Of a stretch of 64,000 bases of DNA, positions 36,681 to 45,308 are shown piece after piece. The notes under the pieces were generated by a model that saw nothing but the letters and a program-made list of their open reading frames with translations, was not told the DNA's origin and ran no database searches. The position numbers were made by a program, and so were the translations under genes. Source of the DNA: a virus. The stretch covers positions 186,001 to 250,000 of the IMG/VR virus record IMGVR_UViG_3300042402_002641; one strand, written 5' to 3'. How positions within the stretch are numbered: position 1 is the stretch's first letter; each line of letters begins with the position of its first letter.

Positions 36681-38531
36681 ATGGCATACCAAATAAACAA
36701 AACTGACGGAACTATTATAGCCACAGTGGCTGATGGGCAGATAGATACCCTATCCACAGACATCACACTGATAGGTAAAAATTACAGTGGGTTTGGAGAA
36801 GCATTTAATGAAAATCTAGTAAAAATGCTAGAAAATTTTGCCAGCACCACAGCACCTCTACATCCATTAAAAGGCCAGGTTTGGTTTGATAATGCAGAAA
36901 ATAAGTTAAAAGTTTATAATGGCTCAACATTTATTCCTGTGAGTTCCGCCACCATTTCTAGCACACAACCCGATACCTTATCTATAGGTGATTTATGGTT
37001 TGATGATGTAGGAGCTCAGTTGTATTTCTTCGACGGGAATCAACCTATATTAATCGGACCAGCATATTCAACAGCACAAGGTAAAAGCGGATTAGAGGTC
37101 GACAGCATATTAGATACTCTGAATCAAACCAAAGTAATAACATATCTTTATAACAATGGTATATTACTAGGAATTTTTTCTAAAGACAGTTTCACACCTA
37201 AAATTTCTATTATTGGATTTAGCGGTAGCATAGAGCCTGGATTTAACGCAGGTACATTGGCTAATATAAAGTTTCGAGTAACCTGTACTAATTCAGAACA
37301 ATTAGGAGGTGCAGTAGCTACCACATATGCTAGAAGAGATTCAGCTAACACGTTGAACGGACAATTAAGTATAAACGTAGATGCAGGTCTAGTGATAGGC
37401 TCGGGTAATCAGATGAATCTCTTGGTAAGCTCGGGAGATATAGAAGTATCCAATTTTGCCAGCGACAAAGATCTATTTCTTAAAGTTAGAAAAGGTATTG
37501 ATCAAGAAACTGCGGTATCTATAGATTCAAGCACACGAACAGTTGGAATATATTCAGGATTTCCAACCAGTATGGTTAATATCGGGGGCAGTTTAATAGT
37601 AGCAGGTGACCTTACTGTTGAAGGAACCACTACTACTATTAATACCGCTAATGTAACTATCGAAGACAAAACACTGACATTGGCCAACGTAGCAGCGCCA
37701 ACGGAAACCACTGCTACTGGTGCTGGTATAATAATTAGATCTACTGGTTCAGATTCATCTGCCTACGATAAAGAAATAGTTTATAGATCTACCAGCGAAG
37801 GACCTCCGCCTACCGGAGTATTTGACGTTAGTGAAGATCTAAATCTAGCAGCAGGCAAACAGTTACAGATAGGCGGGGTTAAAGTCATTGACGGTAACAG
37901 TCTTGGAAGTTCAATTACCAGTATTCCGGGAGTTACAGCTTTTGGTACACAGAATGTTCTAAACATTGGTCCTGGAGTACCGCCAGTAACACAGATGCGT
38001 TTAGAAAACCATAGGATCAGCACAGTGTCAACTAATTTTGACATCGAACTTGAACCAGACGGCTCGGGAAATGTTGCGTTAATAGGCTTGCCGAGAATCA
38101 CAGGAATGCAGAATCCTGTGGGTCAACAAGATGCAGCCACCAAAGAATATGTAGATAGCACAGTAGAGTCAAGATCATTGGTATTCAGCACGGATTTATC
38201 TGATGGAAAATCTAACACATATATTATTGCTAACATTTTAAATAATTTAGCTCCGGTAGCTGAATTTAGAAATGGTACTTATGCAAGAATATTGTGTACA
38301 CTAATCAATCCTTCCAGCACCAGTTTAGCTATCAATACATTGCCTCCTGGTATCGGTACTAATCCTTTCTTGACCGATCTATCAGGAAGCAGTTCTTTAG
38401 CCATTACTAGTATTTCATTCCCCACAGCTACAATTCCTGCAGCGTCTATTTCAACAACTAGAATTATTAAAACGTTTCAAATTGTAGCTAACGTTTGGAC
38501 ATGGCAGTCAGATTTGAGTTTACCACCATAA
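36681..38531 (+). CDS. Tail fibre protein, paralogue 2
   Basis: This 616-residue protein shares the N-terminal anchor module (YSGFGEAFNENLVKMLENF, KGQVWFDNAENKLKVYNG, GDLWFDDVGAQLYFFDG) with the collar-domain fibre next to it. The shaft has SLIVAGDLTVEGTTTTINTAN and TIEDKTLTLANV, repeats common in phage fibres, followed by QDAATKEYVDSTVESRS, a connector also seen in the 38552 protein. The C-terminal 100 residues are unlike its neighbours (LINPSSTSLAINTLPPGIG) and probably form its own tip. Adhesin or peripheral fibre role is inferred from this architecture. Confidence 0.75.
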   Translation: MAYQINKTDGTIIATVADGQIDTLSTDITLIGKNYSGFGEAFNENLVKMLENFASTTAPLHPLKGQVWFDNAENKLKVYNGSTFIPVSSATISSTQPDTLSIGDLWFDDVGAQLYFFDGNQPILIGPAYSTAQGKSGLEVDSILDTLNQTKVITYLYNNGILLGIFSKDSFTPKISIIGFSGSIEPGFNAGTLANIKFRVTCTNSEQLGGAVATTYARRDSANTLNGQLSINVDAGLVIGSGNQMNLLVSSGDIEVSNFASDKDLFLKVRKGIDQETAVSIDSSTRTVGIYSGFPTSMVNIGGSLIVAGDLTVEGTTTTINTANVTIEDKTLTLANVAAPTETTATGAGIIIRSTGSDSSAYDKEIVYRSTSEGPPPTGVFDVSEDLNLAAGKQLQIGGVKVIDGNSLGSSITSIPGVTAFGTQNVLNIGPGVPPVTQMRLENHRISTVSTNFDIELEPDGSGNVALIGLPRITGMQNPVGQQDAATKEYVDSTVESRSLVFSTDLSDGKSNTYIIANILNNLAPVAEFRNGTYARILCTLINPSSTSLAINTLPPGIGTNPFLTDLSGSSSLAITSISFPTATIPAASISTTRIIKTFQIVANVWTWQSDLSLPP

Positions 38532-38551
38532 TGAATACAGGAGCGCAATAA

Positions 38552-40822
38552 ATGGCTTACATAGTCAATAAATTTAGCGGAGCACAGTTAATAGTTCTTG
38601 AAGATGGAACTATTGATACCTCCACCAGTCTGGGCCTAGTTGGTAGAAACTATGTAGGCTACGGTGAAACACAGAACGAAAATTTTGTGTTTTTATTGGA
38701 AAATTTTGCTAACGAGTCTCCACCATCGAGACCCCTACAAGGACAAATTTGGTTCAACACCACTACCAACTTAACCTATGCCTACGACGGTGCAACTTGG
38801 AGCCCTATAGGTGCTGCTGTATTAAGTGCAACAGCTCCCGCCGATTCTAATGCAGGAGCTCTTTGGCTAGACATCACTGCTAATCAACTGAAAATTTACA
38901 CAGGGTCTACTTGGACTTTAATTGGTCCGGAAGTGGTAGCTGGATTCGGATCGACTAGAGCCAGGGCTACTTCCCTAGATGATTCTGTGGGTAATCCTAG
39001 ACCTGTAGTAATTTTAGAAACTGACGGTGTCGCTTTCGCTATATGCACAGCACAGGCATTTACTATAAATTCCTCTAATTCAGTTGTCGGGTTTGAAAAT
39101 AATTTGATAGCAGGTATCAATCTTTCAGCAACTGCAAAAGTCAAAGGAGATTTAATAGGCAATGCCGGTAGCGCAGATAGACTCAGCACCGCTAGGACTA
39201 TTAACGGTGTGCCTTTTGATGGTCAACAAAATGTTACTATACAATCTTCTACCACAAGCAAACTGGTCAAGGGCACATATATTCAAGGATCAGACTTTGA
39301 TGGCAGCACAGAGATCACATGGAGTGTAGATGCTACATCTTCAAATACTATAGGTAAGATAGTAGCTAGAAATTCAGAAGGCGGATTTTCAGCTGGTACT
39401 ATTTCGGCAAACCTCATAGGAAATGTCATAGGTAATGTAACTGCTGAATCCGGAACTAGCACATTTAATGTTATACAGGCCAACACATTTATCGGTGCAA
39501 CACTAACTGGTAATGCTAATTCTGCTACGCAGTTAGCTACTTCAAGACAGATCAATGGTATAAATTTTAATGGTACTAGTGACATCACTGTAACAGCAGC
39601 AGCTGATACACTAACCGGCAATACTTTAAACTCTACGATAATTCAAAGTAGTTTGCAACAATTAGGAACATTAGTTAATTTAAATGTTACTGATAGCGGA
39701 GTTAATATAGGTAGTTCTGGTCAGTTAAAAATGTTTGTAGATGCAAGTAGACCAACTATAAGATCCAGCACAGGAATACTTAATTTTGATATGGGAGTTA
39801 GTGGTCCTGATATTTCTTTCGTAGACTCTGCGACCGCACTATCATTAGGCGGTCCTAATGCACCTGCTGTGCTAGGAGATAATACCACAAACCTAGGTAT
39901 CACAGGATATAAATTTAATAACATCTATGCTAACAATTTCTTAGGTAATGCTACTACATCTACTCTAGCCACAACTGCAACTAACATATCAGGCGGTGGC
40001 GCAGGAGCTATACCTTTTCAAACTGCCGCCGGTATTACTTCAATGTTGGGCCTTGGCTTGCCGGGTACAGTTCTAACAGCACAGGTCGGTGGTCTGGCTT
40101 GGCAGCCAAATTCACAAGAATCTCTGACCAAAGGTAGTTATTTGAATATGATAAACACCACCACTAGTGGCAGTTTAAGTGTATTCAACGGTAATCTTCC
40201 TGCGACAATTTCAGTAGATGCTACAACAACTAACACCGCTAGCAAAGTTGTAGCACGTGATGCTAGCGGTAATTTTGCAGCAGGAACTATCACAGCTAAT
40301 CTTGTGGGGGCAATCACAGGTAATGCTGCTACTGCAACACAGTTACAAACTGCAAGAACTATCAACGGTGTATCATTTAACGGTACACAAGATATAACAA
40401 TCACAGCCACTGATACTACCAAAGTAGCATTAGCAGGCAGCACTATGACAGGATATCTAACATTAGTAGGAGCTCCTGTTAATGCAGATCACGCTACTAC
40501 CAAAAACTATGTAGACAGTAGATTACCTCAGTACACTATTATCTCTGGAGTCAGTTACAGCATAGCAGGATTTACCAACCAGGTAGGATCATTTAACGAT
40601 GGTGCCAACTACTTTGATGTGTATCCGCCTGCAGGTAAATCTATGGGGAACCTAGTAGCGTTTATACCAAGTATACATGTGGTTCACTATGCTGGAGGAG
40701 TAGATGGCAATGACAGTATCAGATGTACCTATTCGTATTTGGGTGATAGAATTAGGGTCTATGTGCAAAACACAGAACAGCGTTCTACTCCTGCAGCTAA
40801 CTATTTGGTAATTTGGAGTTAA
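38552..40822 (+). CDS. Tail fibre protein, paralogue 3
   Basis: This 756-residue protein has the shared N-terminal anchor (YVGYGETQNENFVFLLENF, QGQIWFNTTTNLTYAYDG). The shaft contains two repeats of the form ARTINGVPFDGQQNVTI / ARTINGVSFNGTQDITI, plus GNVIGNVTAESGT-type short repeats. HATTKNYVDSRLPQYT leads to a tip that ends DGNDSIRCTYSYLGDRIRVYVQNTEQRSTPAANYLVIWS in segments. That tip resembles C-terminal domains of cyanophage fibres, so it is the likely receptor-contact part. A chaperone-like gene follows with its start just after this stop. Confidence 0.75.
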   Translation: MAYIVNKFSGAQLIVLEDGTIDTSTSLGLVGRNYVGYGETQNENFVFLLENFANESPPSRPLQGQIWFNTTTNLTYAYDGATWSPIGAAVLSATAPADSNAGALWLDITANQLKIYTGSTWTLIGPEVVAGFGSTRARATSLDDSVGNPRPVVILETDGVAFAICTAQAFTINSSNSVVGFENNLIAGINLSATAKVKGDLIGNAGSADRLSTARTINGVPFDGQQNVTIQSSTTSKLVKGTYIQGSDFDGSTEITWSVDATSSNTIGKIVARNSEGGFSAGTISANLIGNVIGNVTAESGTSTFNVIQANTFIGATLTGNANSATQLATSRQINGINFNGTSDITVTAAADTLTGNTLNSTIIQSSLQQLGTLVNLNVTDSGVNIGSSGQLKMFVDASRPTIRSSTGILNFDMGVSGPDISFVDSATALSLGGPNAPAVLGDNTTNLGITGYKFNNIYANNFLGNATTSTLATTATNISGGGAGAIPFQTAAGITSMLGLGLPGTVLTAQVGGLAWQPNSQESLTKGSYLNMINTTTSGSLSVFNGNLPATISVDATTTNTASKVVARDASGNFAAGTITANLVGAITGNAATATQLQTARTINGVSFNGTQDITITATDTTKVALAGSTMTGYLTLVGAPVNADHATTKNYVDSRLPQYTIISGVSYSIAGFTNQVGSFNDGANYFDVYPPAGKSMGNLVAFIPSIHVVHYAGGVDGNDSIRCTYSYLGDRIRVYVQNTEQRSTPAANYLVIWS

Positions 40823-40824
40823 TC

Positions 40825-41181
40825 ATGTACTATGTATGTATAGAAAATAATCAGATCACAGGCATACAGAGTTATGAACCTGCGGTGCCTAACACAGTGT
40901 CTGTGGTTACTATCACAGATACTCAACACGCACAGATCATGGCGCAGACACACCGATTCGATGTGGCTTCTAGAACTATAGTTGCTGTAGATCAAGCTAT
41001 TATTAGTCAAAGAGAACAGGACAGGTTAAACGGTATAGAACGTGAATTTTTAAATTCAACTGATTGGAAAGTTATGCGCCATATTAGGCAAAAAGCTCTG
41101 GGAATTGCTACTAGCCTTACTGATGCAGAGTACACAGAATTAGAGCAGCAGCGGCAGACCGCGGCAGCTCGCATAGTTTGA
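40825..41181 (+). CDS. Probable tail fibre assembly/chaperone-like protein
   Basis: This 118-residue protein starts MYYVCIENNQITGIQSYEP (ATG 40825; the ATG at 40813 lies inside the fibre gene). The C-terminal half has STDWKVMRHIRQKALGIATSLTDAEYTELEQQRQ in pieces, the W-K-xx-R-H pattern of phage tail-fibre assembly (tfaE/DUF4376-type) proteins. Such proteins often sit directly after the fibre whose folding they help, here the 38552 fibre. The match is by pattern only. Confidence 0.55.
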   Translation: MYYVCIENNQITGIQSYEPAVPNTVSVVTITDTQHAQIMAQTHRFDVASRTIVAVDQAIISQREQDRLNGIEREFLNSTDWKVMRHIRQKALGIATSLTDAEYTELEQQRQTAAARIV

Positions 41182-41213
41182 TAAGTAATAATAATGACTA
41201 GCGGAGTATATCA

Positions 41214-43022
41214 ATGGCATATCAAGTAGATAAATTTAACGGTGCTTTTTTTGTATCCGTAGAAGACGGTACGATCGATACCACCTCGGATCTTAGATTT
41301 GTAGGTAAAAACTATGCGGGATACGGCGAAGTACAAAATGAAAACTTTCTACATCTTTTAGAAAATTTCTCAAACACCACTGCTCCGCCCAAAGTGATCA
41401 CTGGACAGATTTGGTTCGATAGTGCCAATAAAAAGTTAAAATTCTATGATGGTTCAAGATTTAAACTGGCAGGTGGAGCAGAAGTCAGTACTACTGCGCC
41501 TAGCGGGCTGAGTACCGGAGATTTTTGGTGGGATTCTGCAGCCAAACAATTATATGCATGGACAGGCACTGAATTTGCACTCATTGGTCCAGAAGCCAGT
41601 CCAGATCTCGGATCGTCAATCATTAGTGCTGCCGTAGTTAAAGGCACTATAAGCACCGCGGTAGGACCGCATACTATACTTAAAGTCATAGCTGATGATA
41701 AAACTATAGGCATTTTCAGTAAGACTGCATTCACTTTAGACAATGCACAGAATGCTATAGATGATTTCACGGTTATTAAGAAAGGTTTCACGCTAGCTAA
41801 GTCTCAATCCGGAATCAGCTCCGATGACTACATTCTATGGGGTACTGCAAATAACGCAAATCGTCTAGGCGGGTTTGCCGCAGATCAATATTTAAAATTA
41901 GGAGATAACTCATTTACTGGCGAAGTTAAATTCTTTGATCCAGGTTTAACAGTAGGTGACGGTAATGATTTTAGACTGCGTGTAGAAAACGGTGATGAAG
42001 TAATTGTTGAAAATCGTTTGGGAAATCCTATAACATTTAGAATCACAGTAGTTGATACCACAGATGAACGAGATGTTGCTGTAATAACTAGTACAGGAGT
42101 AGTACCCGGTGATGACGCTGCTTATGCACTAGGCTCCGCCGGATCGCGCTGGAGCAATGTGTATGCTGCTATCCATACCGGAAACTTAATAGGTAACGTT
42201 ACAGGAAATTCCACCGGAGTCCATACAGGCAATGTATTAGCCTCAGACAACACGGTGATGATCAATGCCGCAACTAAACAGATTGGATTTGCAGGAGCTA
42301 ACATAATTGGCACCCTAACTGGTTCAGTAACAGGAACAGCTAGTTCAGCCACCAATGCTAGTAAACTAAATGATTTAGATCCTAGTGCAACAGTACCGGG
42401 ATCTGCTGTTGCTACTATTGCTGTAAGAAATGCATCTGGAAACATTTTAGCAAATCAATTCGTTGGTACATCGGATAAGTCAGATAGACTGTTTCTCGAC
42501 GATAGCATAAGTGCTGGAGTATCGGATCCGGCATGGGACCCTGCAACTACCAGCACAAAATATAGAACTGCAAAAGTAACAGCTACCGCTTACAGCATAG
42601 CAGCTAGAGATGCCAGCGGTAATATTGCAGCTAATATTTTCTCGGGTACTGCAACTGCTGCTAGATATGCAGACTTAGCAGAAAAATATTTGCCCGATAC
42701 AGAATACCTACCAGGTACAGTTGTTATGATCGGCGGAGAAAAGGAAATTACTGCAAGTGTATTCGGCAAACGTGCTATAGGAGTTATCAGTGCAAATCCT
42801 GCATTTATGATGAATAAAGATCTAGAAGGTGGTGTGTATGTTGCTTTGAAAGGTCGAGTACCTGTTATGGTAATTGGACCTATTATAAAAGGTCAAGAGC
42901 TAGTTCCAGCAGAAAATGGCCATGCTGTATATAACGGTGATAATCCGACTAGAGCATTTGCGGTTGCATTAGAATCTAATAACAGTATAGAAGTTAAATT
43001 AATAGAGGCATTGGTGCTGTAA
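41214..43022 (+). CDS. Tail fibre protein, paralogue 4, with peptidase-G2-like tip
   Basis: This 602-residue protein has the shared N-terminal anchor (YAGYGEVQNENFLHLLENF, TGQIWFDSANKKLKFYDG, GDFWWDSAAKQLYAW). It has a shaft of glycine/asparagine beta repeats (GNLIGNVTGNSTGVHTGNV). The C-terminal 130 residues begin ARYADLAEKYLPDTEYLPG and continue TVVMIGGEKEI and GVYVALKGRVPV. This resembles the peptidase G2/intramolecular chaperone-like domains of phage fibres, which assist trimer folding and may be self-cleaved. I cannot identify catalytic residues by eye. It has no obvious late promoter of its own and is preceded by 32 non-coding bases. Confidence 0.75.
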   Translation: MAYQVDKFNGAFFVSVEDGTIDTTSDLRFVGKNYAGYGEVQNENFLHLLENFSNTTAPPKVITGQIWFDSANKKLKFYDGSRFKLAGGAEVSTTAPSGLSTGDFWWDSAAKQLYAWTGTEFALIGPEASPDLGSSIISAAVVKGTISTAVGPHTILKVIADDKTIGIFSKTAFTLDNAQNAIDDFTVIKKGFTLAKSQSGISSDDYILWGTANNANRLGGFAADQYLKLGDNSFTGEVKFFDPGLTVGDGNDFRLRVENGDEVIVENRLGNPITFRITVVDTTDERDVAVITSTGVVPGDDAAYALGSAGSRWSNVYAAIHTGNLIGNVTGNSTGVHTGNVLASDNTVMINAATKQIGFAGANIIGTLTGSVTGTASSATNASKLNDLDPSATVPGSAVATIAVRNASGNILANQFVGTSDKSDRLFLDDSISAGVSDPAWDPATTSTKYRTAKVTATAYSIAARDASGNIAANIFSGTATAARYADLAEKYLPDTEYLPGTVVMIGGEKEITASVFGKRAIGVISANPAFMMNKDLEGGVYVALKGRVPVMVIGPIIKGQELVPAENGHAVYNGDNPTRAFAVALESNNSIEVKLIEALVL

Positions 43023-43023
43023 T

Positions 43024-43920
43024 ATGTCTTTGAACTCAGATATCACAGCCGCTGGATTTGTAACAATACAGAACAAAGCTGAGGGATTGTTAGGTACCGG
43101 TGCCGCCACTAGAGGATACAATCAAACAGTATTATCGTCGGATGTGTTTTCTGGAAATCAAATTACTAGAGCACAGTGGGATCTATTAAAAACTGACATT
43201 GTTAACATATTGTATCATCAAAATGGAGAGCTGCCAAATATTGTATCTGTTAATGCCGGCGATGTAATTGGATTCGGTGCCAGTCATCCGAATACCAACT
43301 ATGATACTCTGTTAACAACAGCAGATCAAAATAGATTTCAGATAGCAGCTACTCAGTCTGCGGTTAGTTCTAAAGGTTCAGCAACCTACACCAGTGCTTG
43401 GAGTTCATCTGTAGAATTTACACTAACTGTAACATTTGCGTCTGCAGACCAGGGACGATATTTTTTTAACAGCGGCGGAAAAGTTAGAATTAACACAACT
43501 ATTACCGGCGGCACAAACACTGCTCAGTATAACGCCTGGCTTAATGTTTTAAATGCAGTAGGAATCCGATCATTTGGCGCAGACACCGACCCATTAGTGA
43601 ACTATTATACTCTTACTAGTTCTTTCCAAATATATTATCAAAATTCTCTTTCAACACCATATTCTGCTAATAATTATCGATTAGAAGCCAAAACTGATGT
43701 GGCTAACAATTCTACAGGCACGGCAACTATTTTAACTTTAAGAGTAACGTTAACTGATGCATATGTTGACCCAGGACCAGCAGTTCCGCCAGGAGACTCG
43801 GTCGACGGAACGCTGACTATATCAGTAGAAGAATTAAAAGCGTCAGGCTCACTTATACCGTCAGGAACTTTTACAATTGTTAGCCCTTCATACTCGCTCT
43901 CTGTGATCAGTGGCAGTTAA
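43024..43920 (+). CDS. Virion structural protein A of a tandem pair
   Basis: This 298-residue protein, MSLNSDITAAGFVTIQNKAEGLLGTG..., is beta-rich. It includes ADQGRYFFNSGGKVRINTTITGG and a C-terminal PGDSVDGTLTISVEELKASG. The same blocks appear in the next gene (NQARYFWNSGGQIRFTASRTG; PGDSVDGTFTVSVSLQYATG), so the two are paralogues. It lies after the fibres with one base between stop and start. A fibre-tip or decoration role is plausible but not shown; no known domain is recognised. Confidence 0.65.
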   Translation: MSLNSDITAAGFVTIQNKAEGLLGTGAATRGYNQTVLSSDVFSGNQITRAQWDLLKTDIVNILYHQNGELPNIVSVNAGDVIGFGASHPNTNYDTLLTTADQNRFQIAATQSAVSSKGSATYTSAWSSSVEFTLTVTFASADQGRYFFNSGGKVRINTTITGGTNTAQYNAWLNVLNAVGIRSFGADTDPLVNYYTLTSSFQIYYQNSLSTPYSANNYRLEAKTDVANNSTGTATILTLRVTLTDAYVDPGPAVPPGDSVDGTLTISVEELKASGSLIPSGTFTIVSPSYSLSVISGS

Positions 43921-43923
43921 TCG

Positions 43924-43931
43924 ATTAAATA
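43924..43931 (+). promoter_or_regulatory. Weak late promoter candidate ATTAAATA
   Basis: ATTAAATA keeps the TAAATA core (six of eight bases) and ends 24 bases before ATG 43956, matching the spacing of other late promoters here. The gap between the paralogous genes has no other obvious signal. Confidence 0.35.
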
Positions 43932-43955
43932 TAAGACTTAATCAAAGACAAACGC

Positions 43956-44900
43956 ATGCCAGTAAATGACATTATCACCCAAGCAGAATACAACAATATC
44001 AGAAACAAAGTACTCGGAGTGCTCGGCACAGGATCGGGGAATTCTGGCTATGGACAACCCTTTGTCAGCACCGCGGTAGCAGAAGGAAATTCTATTACCA
44101 TTAATGAGTATGCTAATCTAAGATACGATATTTTCAGTGCTTATGTACATCAGGTAGGATCTAATCCTTCTACAGTTACCGTAGTAGAAGGTAACACGGT
44201 AAGATTTAGTGCTATAGATGCGCCAGTTACTACATACGATACACTAGCTAATACACTCATATCAAATAGATTTAATGTAGGAGCTGGACAATCAGCTATA
44301 AACATTCCCACCGCACCTTCAAGTACTACCTGGCCTGGAATATATGGTGCAGATTGGTCTAGCCTTATACAGTGTACAGTGACTGCTACATGGCCTGATA
44401 GTAATCAAGCTAGATATTTTTGGAACAGTGGTGGTCAGATTCGATTTACAGCATCTCGTACCGGCACTACTCCTACTACTCAGAACACACAATGGACGTC
44501 TATTCTCAGCACTGCTGGTACACAGACCTATGGCGGTAATAATCCTGGCACTGGTACTAGTCCCAATGATGGCCAAAACTGGTACAGATGCACCAACACT
44601 CGACAGTTGTGGTACAGTCAAAGCGGATCTAGTCCTTACGGATCTAATACCTATAAAATATATGCTAGAACTTTAGATGCAAGCAATAACTCTACAGGCA
44701 CCGCTCGCCAAGGTGAATGGCACATAGAGTTTGTTGATAACTATACAGATCCAGGTGGCCCTGCTCCAGGAGATTCAGTAGACGGAACATTCACAGTATC
44801 AGTTAGTTTACAATATGCTACAGGTATTTTGGTACCGCCAAGTCAGGGTAGTTTTACAGTAACATTGCCTACAGTTACTATTTCAGCTATAACACCTTAA
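43956..44900 (+). CDS. Virion structural protein B of a tandem pair
   Basis: This 314-residue protein, MPVNDIITQAEYNNIRNKVLGVLGTG..., is a paralogue of the preceding gene with the same order of blocks and similar length. It is richer in Ser/Thr/Gly and aromatic residues (NWYRCTNTRQLWYSQSGSSPYG). It was probably formed by gene duplication followed by divergence; the two now look different enough at the DNA level to be stable. Role as for the preceding gene. It is the last clear virion gene before the accessory operon. Confidence 0.65.
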   Translation: MPVNDIITQAEYNNIRNKVLGVLGTGSGNSGYGQPFVSTAVAEGNSITINEYANLRYDIFSAYVHQVGSNPSTVTVVEGNTVRFSAIDAPVTTYDTLANTLISNRFNVGAGQSAINIPTAPSSTTWPGIYGADWSSLIQCTVTATWPDSNQARYFWNSGGQIRFTASRTGTTPTTQNTQWTSILSTAGTQTYGGNNPGTGTSPNDGQNWYRCTNTRQLWYSQSGSSPYGSNTYKIYARTLDASNNSTGTARQGEWHIEFVDNYTDPGGPAPGDSVDGTFTVSVSLQYATGILVPPSQGSFTVTLPTVTISAITP

Positions 44901-44901
44901 T

Positions 44902-44954
44902 TTTTCCTTGAATCTCTAAGCCGCTAAATAAAGTGCGCAGATAATCAAGGAAAA
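44902..44954 (+). promoter_or_regulatory. Inverted repeat hiding the ribosome site of the 44958 gene, with late-type core in its loop
   Basis: TTTTCCTTGA (44902-44911) and TCAAGGAAAA (44945-44954) are perfect 10-base complements. The right arm contains AAGGA, the ribosome site for ATG 44958. The 33-base loop contains GCTAAATA (44923-44930), a TAAATA-core late-promoter candidate. RNA arriving from upstream would fold and mask the site; RNA begun near 44936-44942 would lack the left arm and stay open. T4 uses this arrangement for some late-only genes, such as the lysozyme gene e. Confidence 0.55.
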
Positions 44955-44957
44955 TAC

Positions 44958-45308
44958 ATGAAGGATCAACTCAAAAAAGCTTTGGAGTTTGCTAATTACA
45001 GGCAGACGTTTTCAATTCAACGTAAGATTCTAAAAGAAAAAATCGCAGCCAAGTTAACACTAGGTTATAATGGTGGACTATTTCAAATTGACAGAACGCT
45101 TCTGACTTTTATAGAAATGTTGCTAGTCAAAGGAAGAAGCAGCGGAGTTGTATTATTAGATACAAACGAAACCCCTATAATGATCGAGGATTTAGTTGCG
45201 TTTCGAGATGAATGCTTTGATAGGTATTTCGAAGCCACTAGTGAGTATTTTGAACAAGACCAAAATCTCAAAAAAAGTAGATCAGTAGAAAAATTGCTAG
45301 AACAATGA
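44958..45308 (+). CDS. Conserved phage protein of unknown function
   Basis: This 116-residue protein, MKDQLKKALEFANYRQTFSIQR..., is helical and charged. It contains LTLGYNGGLFQIDRTLLTFIEMLLVKGRSSGVVLLDTNETPI, seen as a compact alpha/beta core, and a Lys-rich C-terminal helix. I recall similar proteins in marine T4-like phages, annotated only as hypothetical. It ends 4 bases inside the next gene (ATGA overlap), so it heads the accessory operon. The hairpin before it suggests translation only from a late transcript. Confidence 0.7.
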   Translation: MKDQLKKALEFANYRQTFSIQRKILKEKIAAKLTLGYNGGLFQIDRTLLTFIEMLLVKGRSSGVVLLDTNETPIMIEDLVAFRDECFDRYFEATSEYFEQDQNLKKSRSVEKLLEQ

